DNA of 49,950 bases, from NCBI GenBank assembly GCA_903970165.1, contig CAJCHZ010000042.1, forward strand, positions 1-49,950. Reading direction: 5' to 3'. Positions 34,015 through 41,095 of the stretch are shown here, in pieces; within the stretch, counting starts at the first letter, position 1, and every line of letters begins with the position of its first letter. The stretch comes from Betaproteobacteria bacterium (lineage in GTDB: Bacteria; Acidobacteriota; Terriglobia; Acidiferrales; UBA7541). The position numbers were made by a program, and so were the translations under genes. The notes under the pieces are model-generated. The model had not been told where the DNA came from, did no database searches, and saw only the letters and a program-made list of their open reading frames with translations.

Positions 34015-35316
34015 TTATGGGGTGCGGTAGACCACGCCGGCTTTCATGACAAAAGTTACTTTTTGCGTCGCGGTGATGTCGATTAGGGGATTGCCTGGGA
34101 CGGCGATTATGTCTGCTGCGTAGCCGGGCTTCAGGGCACCGATTTCGTTTTGCCAGCCCAGCAGCTTTGCGCCATTGAGAAGGTCGGCTTGGAGCGCGGC
34201 TAGCGGGGTCATGCCGTACTTCACCATTAAAACCAGTTCGCGGGCTTGCGTGCCGTGCGGGAACGGGCCAACGTCGGAACCTGCGGCCATGGGCACACCG
34301 GCGGCCAGCTGTTTGCGAAATTCCTGGGCGTGATAATCAATCATTTTGTGTTCGCGGTCGGCTTGTGCCGCCGAGGAGGCGTGCTCGGCGAAGTATTCGG
34401 CGATGGCGAAGGTGGGGACGGCGTAGATTTGTTTTTCGCGCATGATGCGCATGGTTTCTTCGCTGAGCTGATAAGCGTGATCCACCGAGACGACACCTGT
34501 GCGGGCTGCGTAGAGTGTTCCTGGCTCACCGGTGGCATGAACAGCTACATGCTTCCCGCTGCGGGCGGCCTCTTCCACGGCGGCACGGAGTTCGGCTTCG
34601 GTGTACTGGAAGGGCGTGGAGAAAACTCCGTCGCGGAGAGAGTCGCGGCCGGTTTCGTACATTTTTATGAAGTCGGCGCCTTCTTTGAACTGCTGGCGGA
34701 TTACGGTGACGAGTTCGGCGGCGTTGTTGGCGTAGGTGGCGTTGGAGAGGACGTGCTGCTCGGGGTTGTAATGATTTGCGTCTTCGTGGCCGCCGAGAAT
34801 GTCTACGGCGTTGCCGCTGATACGGAGGCGCGGGCCGGGGATGTCGCCGCGATTGATGGCATTGCGAACGGCGGTGTCCGCGGAGCCGGCGCCTTCGGTG
34901 CCCATGTCACGCTCGGCAGTGAAGCCAGCCATCAGGTCATCGCGGGCGGCGAGAGTTGCGGTGATGGTGCGTTGTGGGACGGATTCTTCCACGGTTTGCA
35001 GGTCTTCGGCGCCGGGATGGAGGAAGAGATGGACATGAGCGTCGATCAGACCGGGAAGGAGCATGGTGTCACCGAGATCGACGAGTTGGGCTCCAGCGGG
35101 ATGCTTGACGGAGGAGGCGACTTCAACGATGCGGTCGTCCTGGACGAGGATTTCGCCGGGGCTGAGGATTTTTCCGGTTTCGATATCCAGGAGGCGCGCG
35201 GCGTGGAGGACTATCGGGTGTTTCGGTGCGGGCGGAGTGGATTGTGCGAATACCGGAGAAGCGAGGAAAGAGAAGAACAAATACGGGGCCAGCAGAAAAC
35301 TGGATTTTGCTTTCAT
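34015..35316 (-). CDS. Exported metal-dependent amidohydrolase (second)
   Basis: A 433-residue amidohydrolase with a signal peptide (LLAPYLFFSFLASPVFAQ, cleavage about residue 24). Metal-site motifs are DAHVHL (H94, H96), FIKMYETG for the carboxylated-lysine or equivalent strand, HVAVHATGEPG, VSVDHAYQLSE and AAGSDVGPFPHG with the final aspartate. The domain order and length match the amidohydrolase gene at 268-1551, and the two are distant paralogues rather than recent duplicates. The substrate is unknown; related periplasmic enzymes include Xaa-Pro dipeptidase-like and imidazolonepropionase-like proteins. ATG at 35316 begins the signal. The same 24-base palindrome follows both genes, see the repeat entries. 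Confidence 0.88.
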   Translation of the reverse strand: MKAKSSFLLAPYLFFSFLASPVFAQSTPPAPKHPIVLHAARLLDIETGKILSPGEILVQDDRIVEVASSVKHPAGAQLVDLGDTMLLPGLIDAHVHLFLHPGAEDLQTVEESVPQRTITATLAARDDLMAGFTAERDMGTEGAGSADTAVRNAINRGDIPGPRLRISGNAVDILGGHEDANHYNPEQHVLSNATYANNAAELVTVIRQQFKEGADFIKMYETGRDSLRDGVFSTPFQYTEAELRAAVEEAARSGKHVAVHATGEPGTLYAARTGVVSVDHAYQLSEETMRIMREKQIYAVPTFAIAEYFAEHASSAAQADREHKMIDYHAQEFRKQLAAGVPMAAGSDVGPFPHGTQARELVLMVKYGMTPLAALQADLLNGAKLLGWQNEIGALKPGYAADIIAVPGNPLIDITATQKVTFVMKAGVVYRTP

Positions 35317-35403
35317 AATGCTGGCGATGATACCACTGCGGCGATTGTTCGCGGAAAACTCGGTGCGCCGAACTCCAGGTTAGGTGGGGCGACGTATAAC
35401 GGG

Positions 35404-36198
35404 TTACGTACCCGGAGGGGCTTTCAGATCGAGGTCGGCTAGCTTGGCGCGAACGTGACGCATGAAGTCTTCGCCGGGGTCGGATTTGCCAGTGCGATAT
35501 CCGGCGACTTCTTCGTGAAAGAGAGGCGTTTGTTCCATGCGCCGGTATTCCTGGTGGCCGAGCAAATAAACGATTGGAAATTCCGTCGCGAGATAGCGGA
35601 CGAGAGCGGCATCGGCATCCACCTGGGCATCGGTTAGCGGGAAGTCTTTTTCATCGCCGACATTTTCGACGCCGATAGCGACGTGATTCAGGCCGATGCA
35701 ATGGCGAGCCATCCAGTTTTCGGGCATCAGGCGGTAAATCGTGCCGTCGCGGTCGACAAGGAACTGCGCGGAGACGTTTAACTCGCTTTCGCGCTGGAGT
35801 TCGGGGCGCTCTGCTTCGATGCGTGTGCGATTGAAATAATTCCAGGTGGAAAGGAATGAGTTGATTGCAGTGTAGTGCAAGACGATGGCTTGCGGCTTGA
35901 TCGTGATATCGTTCTGCTCGATGGCGTAGTGTTTGCGCATGTACTCCTGCGTGAGGCGGATGCGCTCCTGGTCAAATTGAATAGGCTTGTCGATGATTTT
36001 CAGATCATTTTTCCGGACCGTTTTGGGCTCAACTTTGGTTGGCTGCGGAGTTTGCGCGGCGCTGGCAGTTACGAGCAGTATGACGAGCAGAAATTTCAGG
36101 AAAGAAGAGTTTCGCCAGAACGAGAATGCGGCAGAGACGCGGGAAGCTACGTTGTGGTTTGGCGGGGATGTGAATTTGGGAGCGAATTCTAAACCCAT
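35404..36198 (-). CDS. N-acetylmuramoyl-L-alanine amidase (amidase_2/PGRP fold)
   Basis: A 264-residue zinc amidase predicted to cut the MurNAc-L-Ala bond of peptidoglycan. The fold begins near residue 100 (AIVLHYTAINS with H108), continues through QFLVDRDGTIYRLMPENWMARH, GVENVG and LLGHQEYRR (H215), and ends with KSDPGEDF (D240); H108, H215 and D240 align with the AmpD-type zinc ligands. A hydrophobic segment at about 33-48 (FLKFLLVILLVTASAAQ) is a signal or anchor, preceded by 30 unusual residues. ATG at 36198 is the only AUG/GUG/UUG start that precedes it and has AGAGGA six bases away. This start lies inside the divergent CapA-like gene, overlapping it head to head by up to 119 bases. Confidence 0.85.
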   Translation of the reverse strand: MGLEFAPKFTSPPNHNVASRVSAAFSFWRNSSFLKFLLVILLVTASAAQTPQPTKVEPKTVRKNDLKIIDKPIQFDQERIRLTQEYMRKHYAIEQNDITIKPQAIVLHYTAINSFLSTWNYFNRTRIEAERPELQRESELNVSAQFLVDRDGTIYRLMPENWMARHCIGLNHVAIGVENVGDEKDFPLTDAQVDADAALVRYLATEFPIVYLLGHQEYRRMEQTPLFHEEVAGYRTGKSDPGEDFMRHVRAKLADLDLKAPPGT

Positions 36199-36970
36199 TT
36201 TGGATCCTCTGGCGGAAATACTGAGAGGTGGGACTGGAATTGTCAATCTGGAAGGGCCAGTGGCGGCGAGTTTGTCGGCAGGGCCAGGATTGAAATTGGT
36301 GAATGCGCCGGCAGGACTTGCGCAACTGCGAGAGGCGGGCGTGCGAGTCGCGGGAATTGCGAATAACCATGCCATGGATGCTGGGACGGACGGAGACAGA
36401 GTTACCGCCGAGGCATTGCGGAAAGCAGGGATTGAGCCAGCGGGGAGGCAAGCGGACGCCGCGGTTTTTTCTGTTGAGGGATTGCGGATCGTGATTGCTG
36501 CTCATGACTTGACGACAGGTGTGCCTCGGGAGCTTGCGGCTGACCTGGCTGCGGCGCGCGCGAAAGGCGATGTGCTGGTGGCGAGTTTTCATGTTACGGG
36601 GCCGGAGAGTTACCTGCCGCGGCCGGAGCTGCGCAAGGCAGTGGAGATTGCGATTAAGGCGGATGCGCGGATTATTGTTGCACATGGGACGCATGTCATT
36701 GGCCCCGTGGGACGGCGGGGGCAAAGTGTGATTGCGTGGGGCTTGGGTAATTTGGCGTTTGCGTGCGATTGCACGAAAGAGCGCGAGGGTCTGGTGTTGC
36801 GAGTGAGAGTCAGGGCGGACGGTCCGCTGTTGGCTTCCGTCATTCCGATTGAAGCTGGATTGCTGGGAGAGGCTGCGAAGCTTTCCAGCGATCCAAAAGG
36901 GATATTCGACTTGCTTGCGGCCATTGGGAGCAGCAAGCTGGAGCGGCGCGGAGCGGAAGCGGATTTTTGA
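36080..36970 (+). CDS. CapA/PgsA-like metallophosphatase-fold protein
   Basis: A protein of about 296 residues of the CapA family, named after poly-gamma-glutamate capsule proteins, with the calcineurin-like fold. Visible are WFGGDVNLGANSKPIL (first metal-binding strand), GIVNLEGP, GIANNHAMDAG with the NNH motif, and HGTHVIGPVGRRG with the last histidines. ATG at 36080 is chosen; TTG at 36152 with GGGAAG before it is an alternative that removes only residues before the first strand. Either choice overlaps the divergent amidase start. The usual capA/pgsBC neighbours are missing, so a general cell-envelope phosphoesterase role is as likely as capsule synthesis. The paired amidase suggests a cell-wall context. 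Confidence 0.82.
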   Translation: MTSRNFRKEEFRQNENAAETREATLWFGGDVNLGANSKPILDPLAEILRGGTGIVNLEGPVAASLSAGPGLKLVNAPAGLAQLREAGVRVAGIANNHAMDAGTDGDRVTAEALRKAGIEPAGRQADAAVFSVEGLRIVIAAHDLTTGVPRELAADLAAARAKGDVLVASFHVTGPESYLPRPELRKAVEIAIKADARIIVAHGTHVIGPVGRRGQSVIAWGLGNLAFACDCTKEREGLVLRVRVRADGPLLASVIPIEAGLLGEAAKLSSDPKGIFDLLAAIGSSKLERRGAEADF

Positions 36971-37025
36971 GTGTGAAGAGTCTCGCTTTATTTTTTGATG
37001 CCCGACCGGGCATCCGAGAATGCTA

Positions 37026-37862
37026 TCAACTTATGAGAATCCAGCCGTCCTCCCTATTGTGCTCGAAATCGGTGAGCGGACCGCCTAGTTGATCCTCGAT
37101 GCTGCGGATTAACTTGATGTTGCGGATGTCAACATCGGTGAGACGGGCATCGGTGTAGGCAGGATCGGCTTTGTACCAATCGGTGGCTTCGAAATAAGCG
37201 CGGAGCAAACCGGAATGAAACTGGCGGCCCCGGCGGGCGTAGATAATGTTGCGGAGAAGACGCAAGTCGCGGCGGGAAAGATCCTTTAATTGCTCGAGGG
37301 TGAGTTGTTTATCGAGAACCGCAGGGTCCTCAAGAGGCGAGCGCTCGTCTTCGGGCGTGTCGCTGGAACCTACCCATTTACCGAGGCGGGCAGAGAGCAG
37401 ACGAAGCTCGATTTTGTCTTCGGGAGTTGGACCATCCGCCCGGACTGAGCTCATCACTTCCTTCAACATGGATTGCAGCTGTTCGCGGGTAAGGGCGAGG
37501 TCGTATTTGGCGATGATTTCCGCGTTTTGCTTGTCGAGCGGCGTCAGCTTGGTTTGGTCGGTTGCCGCAAGCGGGTGATACCAGGGTTGTGCGCCGAAAT
37601 AATCGGCCAGCCATTTCTTTCGGAAGGGGTTCCCCGCGCGGGCGAAGATCGTGTTGCGCATGAGCGTGAGTTCGCGAAGTGAGCGATATTTCAAATCGTC
37701 CGAGGCAATCAGACGGTTGTAGTAGAGCGGACGCTGGATGCCAGTGCCGTCGCTTTGAGGTTGCGCAGCAGGAGCCGGGCGCTTGCCTGCCCATGAGCGA
37801 GGAGCACGAAAACAGAGAGTTAGCGTTACAGCGGTGAATAGGACGAGGAGGTGTCTTTTCAT
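37026..37862 (-). CDS. Exported protein with two YARHG domains
   Basis: A 278-residue exported protein. A signal peptide (MKRHLLVLFTAVTLTLCF) is followed by two copies of the YARHG domain: MRNTIFARAGNPFRKKW then QPWYHP in the first half, and LRNIIYARRGRQF then TDWYKADPAY in the second. YARHG domains occur in extracellular bacterial proteins and are thought to be peptidoglycan- or peptidase-associated; function is unproven. Between them lies a charged helical linker (DEVMSS-type, about 130-190). ATG at 37862 begins the signal; in-frame ATGs lie nine bases and further upstream and no strong ribosome-binding site decides. It is divergent from the beta-lactamase-fold gene. Confidence 0.85.
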   Translation of the reverse strand: MKRHLLVLFTAVTLTLCFRAPRSWAGKRPAPAAQPQSDGTGIQRPLYYNRLIASDDLKYRSLRELTLMRNTIFARAGNPFRKKWLADYFGAQPWYHPLAATDQTKLTPLDKQNAEIIAKYDLALTREQLQSMLKEVMSSVRADGPTPEDKIELRLLSARLGKWVGSSDTPEDERSPLEDPAVLDKQLTLEQLKDLSRRDLRLLRNIIYARRGRQFHSGLLRAYFEATDWYKADPAYTDARLTDVDIRNIKLIRSIEDQLGGPLTDFEHNREDGWILIS

Positions 37863-38085
37863 CGGTCGCATAACCACGAGAGTAACAAAGTACGCGGCAG
37901 GGTTTAAATCGCCGAAGCGAATTTCGCTCAATATATTACCCTTCGCAGCGGATGCGCGCGAGTGTAACGCTCATGGCGCCCTTCTGTTCGTTGTTCAGCG
38001 ACTATCTGGCGGAATGCATTGGCTTTGGCGCATGGTGAAGCGGCGTGATACGCTTCGCGCGCGATTCCGAAGAAGGAGAGGCTTG

Positions 38086-39573
38086 ATGCGTTCTCGATGG
38101 CTGGGCGTTTGTGGCGTTCTTCTATTCTTGACTGGTAAGGAATGCAGCGGGCAGGAGTCGTCCGTCGATCTGAACGCCATCGTGCAAGAAACGATGAAGA
38201 GGGAGGGAGTGGTGGGCGCGTCCGTGCTGGTGGCACGGGGAAAGGCGATTCTGCTGCACAAGGGCTATGGATTCGCCGATCTCGGATTGGAAGTACCGAC
38301 AAAGGACGAAACTGTCTATCACATTGTTGGACCGATGCTGCCGTTTACAGGGATTGCGGTGCTCCAGCAGATGGAGCGAGGGAAACTGTCGCTGGATGAT
38401 GACATTTCGAAGTATGTGCCGGAGTTTCCGGAGCAGGGGCATCATGTGACGATCCGGCAGCTTTTAAATCACACGTCGGGGATTGTGGACTATCACTACC
38501 TTGGCGACCCGATTGAAGCGACAAGCCGGCTGCCGAAGGCGCTGGATGAAGTGATGGCACTTTACGCAGGAAAGAACTGGGTGAATGAACCGGGGGCGAA
38601 GTGGGATTGGTCCATTTCCGGATTCCAACTGCTGGTAACGATCGTGGAGAGGGTGACCGGACAGAGTTTTGCAGAGTATGTGCAACAAAATATTTTTGCT
38701 CCCGCGGGCGTGAAGTCCACAAGCTATTGTGATGATTCGTCGCTCGTGCATGGGCTTTCGCACGCCTATCGCAAATTCGAGAAGGGGTATGTACCGGCGA
38801 ACGAGAACGACATGGCGTACAACGCTGACCTGCGATTTTGCAGCACCACGGGAGATATCTACCAGCTCTGGAAATCGATTCGAGAGAAAAAACTGATCGA
38901 GCCGAAAACTTTCGAAATGATGACGACGGCGGAAGGAGCGGCTGCGCACATGAGCCCGCAGGATCCGAAGGCGGGATACGGATTTGCGATGATTTTGAAT
39001 CATGAGGAGGAGCACAGGCGGATTGGACAGCATGGATCGTTGTTTGGCTACAGCGGCAGCTTGTACGATTTTCCCGAGGATGGATTGACGATCGTCGTGT
39101 TGGCAAATACGGAGGGGCAAAATGCGTACGCCATGACTCGGGCGCTGGCGAGAGCGGTGCTTGGTTTAGCGCCGCTTCCCGCGCCTCCCCCTGTCCCCGC
39201 GGAGAAGGCGCTGGAAGACAAAACGATTTCTGCGGACGAGCGCAGCCAACTCGCGGGGACTTTCGTCTTGAAATTGGAGAAGCTGACGGCGGACTTGCAT
39301 GATTCCTTTGCCCAGTACAGGCGGACCTATCGCGTATTTGATGAGGACGGACGGCTGATGATGCAGGCGCTCGGCGAAGGACCGGAGCGGCTTTTGAAAC
39401 AATCTGACGGAAGCTTTGGGATCCAGTCAAAAGCCAACCGGCGCGTCACCTTCGTGATGCAAGGGGGACACGCTGGCAGCATGAAAATGGAGCCGTCCGG
39501 TTTTGGAGTTCCGATGAGCGGCGAACGCGTGGGAGCGGGTGACCCGCAAACATTTCACCACCAGCTGCAGTAA
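38086..39573 (+). CDS. Exported beta-lactamase-fold protein lacking the catalytic serine
   Basis: A 495-residue protein of the serine beta-lactamase/class C penicillin-binding protein superfamily with a signal peptide (VCGVLLFLTGKECSG). The fold is clear: ASVLVARGKAILLHKGYG, GKLSLDDDISKYVPEFP, TIRQLLNHTSGI, RVTGQSFAEYVQQNIFAPAG, GYSGSLYDFP and a C-terminal extension (about 375-495). But the SxxK motif, expected in YHIVGPMLPFTG, reads G82-P-M-L85, and the YxN motif, expected in WDWSISGF, reads W175-S-I177. H-x-G near the third motif (QHGSLFG) remains. Without nucleophile and base it should not acylate. ATG at 38086 has AAGGAG seven bases before it. It may bind peptidoglycan peptides or D-amino acid ligands as a pseudoenzyme. 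Confidence 0.87.
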   Translation: MRSRWLGVCGVLLFLTGKECSGQESSVDLNAIVQETMKREGVVGASVLVARGKAILLHKGYGFADLGLEVPTKDETVYHIVGPMLPFTGIAVLQQMERGKLSLDDDISKYVPEFPEQGHHVTIRQLLNHTSGIVDYHYLGDPIEATSRLPKALDEVMALYAGKNWVNEPGAKWDWSISGFQLLVTIVERVTGQSFAEYVQQNIFAPAGVKSTSYCDDSSLVHGLSHAYRKFEKGYVPANENDMAYNADLRFCSTTGDIYQLWKSIREKKLIEPKTFEMMTTAEGAAAHMSPQDPKAGYGFAMILNHEEEHRRIGQHGSLFGYSGSLYDFPEDGLTIVVLANTEGQNAYAMTRALARAVLGLAPLPAPPPVPAEKALEDKTISADERSQLAGTFVLKLEKLTADLHDSFAQYRRTYRVFDEDGRLMMQALGEGPERLLKQSDGSFGIQSKANRRVTFVMQGGHAGSMKMEPSGFGVPMSGERVGAGDPQTFHHQLQ

Positions 39574-39656
39574 AAACAACCACAATTTTCCCACCGTTGT
39601 TTCGGCATAAAGTTGCGCCGGACAACTTGGCCGGAGCGCCTCAGGACTTCGTAGAC

Positions 39657-40181
39657 TTAGATTTTTTCAAGGAAGTGGGCGACTTTCTTGCCAGCCGATT
39701 CCGTGTAATAGACCGTGACCTTCCCGGTTTTGTCGGCGCCTTTGCCGATGTCCTTGGCGGCGTCGACGGTGTCGTGGCCCACGACTTTGAAGGTGTGCTC
39801 GGTACCATCGGCAGCTTTTACGACGATGGTTTTGCCGTCTTCACTCACCTTTGTCACGGTGCCCGCGACGGCGTGCATGCCGTCTTTGCCTACTTTATCG
39901 ACCTCAACGGCAGTCTTCTCCGTGCCCTTGACGGTGTAGTGCGCGGCGACTTCGGAGCCTTCCGTGAGGCCATGGAATGCATCCTTGGAACCAGTAGCGG
40001 CGGCATCGGCGCCGTGGACTGTGGTGCTGCCAACGAAGTGAAAGGTGTGCTCCGTGCCGTCGGCCGTTTTGACGGCTATGGTTTTGGCGCCGGCGTCAAT
40101 TTTAGTGACCGTGCCGTGAACGGCGGTGACTACATCTTCGTCGGCATGGGCTGGCAGCAGGAAGAGAGAAGCCAGAAGCAA
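39657..40181 (-). CDS. Exported protein with two tandem beta-rich domains
   Basis: A protein of about 174 residues with a signal peptide (LLLASLFLLPAHA) and two similar ~70-residue halves: GTVTKIDAGAKTIAVKTADG then TEHTFHFVGSTTV, and GTVTKVSEDGKTIVVKAADG then TEHTFKVVGHDTV. The halves resemble DUF5666-like OB or beta-barrel domains found in exported acidobacterial proteins. The 3' part ends VAHFLEKI. The coordinate uses TTG at 40181, but the frame runs on upstream with AAG TCC CCG GTC CGT coding for the N-region of the signal, and a strong AGGAGG (40210-40215) faces TTC at 40200-40202 seven bases away, so the real start may be there, or it has been lost by mutation. Function unknown. Confidence 0.75.
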   Translation of the reverse strand: MLLASLFLLPAHADEDVVTAVHGTVTKIDAGAKTIAVKTADGTEHTFHFVGSTTVHGADAAATGSKDAFHGLTEGSEVAAHYTVKGTEKTAVEVDKVGKDGMHAVAGTVTKVSEDGKTIVVKAADGTEHTFKVVGHDTVDAAKDIGKGADKTGKVTVYYTESAGKKVAHFLEKI

Positions 40182-40351
40182 AAAACGGACCGGGGACTTG
40201 AACGGTGTTCCTCCTCAAAATAGATATCGCCTATAGATGCTAATGAATGGCGCCGGGATGCGACGGAATCCGGAGGTGCGTACACGAACGCAAAGGAATA
40301 CGTGGAGAGGAGCTCTCGCTTTGCTCGCTCGGGGCAACTTTTCTTGGAAAT

Positions 40352-40438
40352 TGGTGCGGCCGAGTGGATTCGAACCACCACGGTATTGCTACCGCCAGCC
40401 CCTCAAGCTGGTGCGTCTGCCAGTTCCGCCACGACCGC
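40352..40438 (-). tRNA. tRNA-Leu (anticodon GAG)
   Basis: An 87-base gene on the minus strand that folds as a class II tRNA. The acceptor stem is GCGGTCG with CGGCCGC, the D-loop region reads GCGGAACTGGCAGACGC as in tRNA-Leu, and the anticodon stem CCAGC/GCTGG encloses TTGAGGG, so the anticodon is GAG (leucine CUC/CUU). The variable arm, CGGTAGCAATACCG, is long as expected for leucine. The T-arm contains TTCGAAT. The CCA end (ACCA) is encoded. Position at 40438 is the 5' end. Confidence 0.95.
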
Positions 40439-40506
40439 ACAAAGGAGAATTCATTGTAACTGCGAGTGCGTAAGGTCGCAAGTTAGATGAATCTCCGGGG
40501 TAAAAA

Positions 40507-40530
40507 TCGGAGTGGGTGGCGCCCACCCCT
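40507..40530 (-). terminator. GC-rich hairpin with T tail after secG
   Basis: On the minus strand, GGGTGGGCGCCACCC (about 40512-40528) forms a stem and is followed by ACTCCGATTTTTA. It is the likely end of the gap-pgk/tpi-secG transcript. The neighbouring bases 40540-40570 contain further acidobacterial-type palindromic repeats. Confidence 0.5.
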
Positions 40531-40574
40531 ACGAACTACAAGACCGCCGGCTGGAAGCCAGCGCTACCCGGAAA

Positions 40575-41093
40575 CTACTGCTTCTTCGGTTGGGCCGGCG
40601 CTGGTTGCGAAGTCGCCGGGGTGCTGCTTGAGGCTGGCGGCGTTGCTGCCGGAGCCGAAGTCTGCGGAGATGGCGTTTGACTCGACGGCGTTGTGGTGGC
40701 TGGCGTAGTGGACGGGGATGTCACCGGGGTGGTCGTCTTCTTGGGAGCGGATTTGGAGATTCCCTGAAGGACGGACCCGCCAGATGCCACCGCTTTGTCG
40801 GTTCGCAGAACCAGCGCGAAGGCGCAGACCATGAACATGATGGCGCACCAGGTGGTGGCCTGCGAAAGGATCGTTGCTGCTCCGCGGGGGCCGAAGGCCG
40901 TCTGGCTGCCGGCGCCGCCGAAGGCGCCCGCGAGGTCAGCGGCTTTGCCGCTTTGCAGCAGGACGACGATCATCAAGACCAAGCAATTCATCACGAAAAA
41001 GGCGGTGAGGAGCGGTCCCGCCCAGCGGAAACCGACCACGATAATGGCAAAACCGACGAGCAAAGCGACTGTCCACTTCATCCAACCTGGCAT
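40575..41093 (-). CDS. secG: SecG preprotein translocase subunit with long low-complexity tail
   Basis: A 172-residue SecG. The hallmark [17 protein letters not shown] block, then [13 protein letters not shown], fits the loop between the helices. TM segments are about 27-47 and 79-97, and an additional hydrophobic segment (about 7-22, [16 protein letters not shown]) precedes them, so there may be three rather than the usual two. The last ~65 residues are almost only Pro, Thr, Ser and Ala and extend the protein well past typical SecG (about 75-110 residues). ATG at 41093 follows GGGAG and starts two bases after the tpi stop codon, so the genes form one operon. SecG helps SecYEG move proteins across the inner membrane. 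The tail faces an unknown side; it may be cleaved or glycosylated. Confidence 0.9.
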   Translation of the reverse strand: MPGWMKWTVALLVGFAIIVVGFRWAGPLLTAFFVMNCLVLMIVVLLQSGKAADLAGAFGGAGSQTAFGPRGAATILSQATTWCAIMFMVCAFALVLRTDKAVASGGSVLQGISKSAPKKTTTPVTSPSTTPATTTPSSQTPSPQTSAPAATPPASSSTPATSQPAPAQPKKQ

Positions 41094-41095
41094 TT

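Noticed and set aside
39597..40223. 208-codon plus-strand frame over the repeat-domain exported protein
   Set aside because: Longer than the minus frame, but the minus frame shows a signal peptide and two homologous domains with conserved GTVTK and TEHTF motifs, while the plus frame is only their reverse.
40352..40438. Short open frames across the tRNA gene
   Set aside because: The sequence folds as tRNA-Leu with encoded CCA; the frames are incidental.
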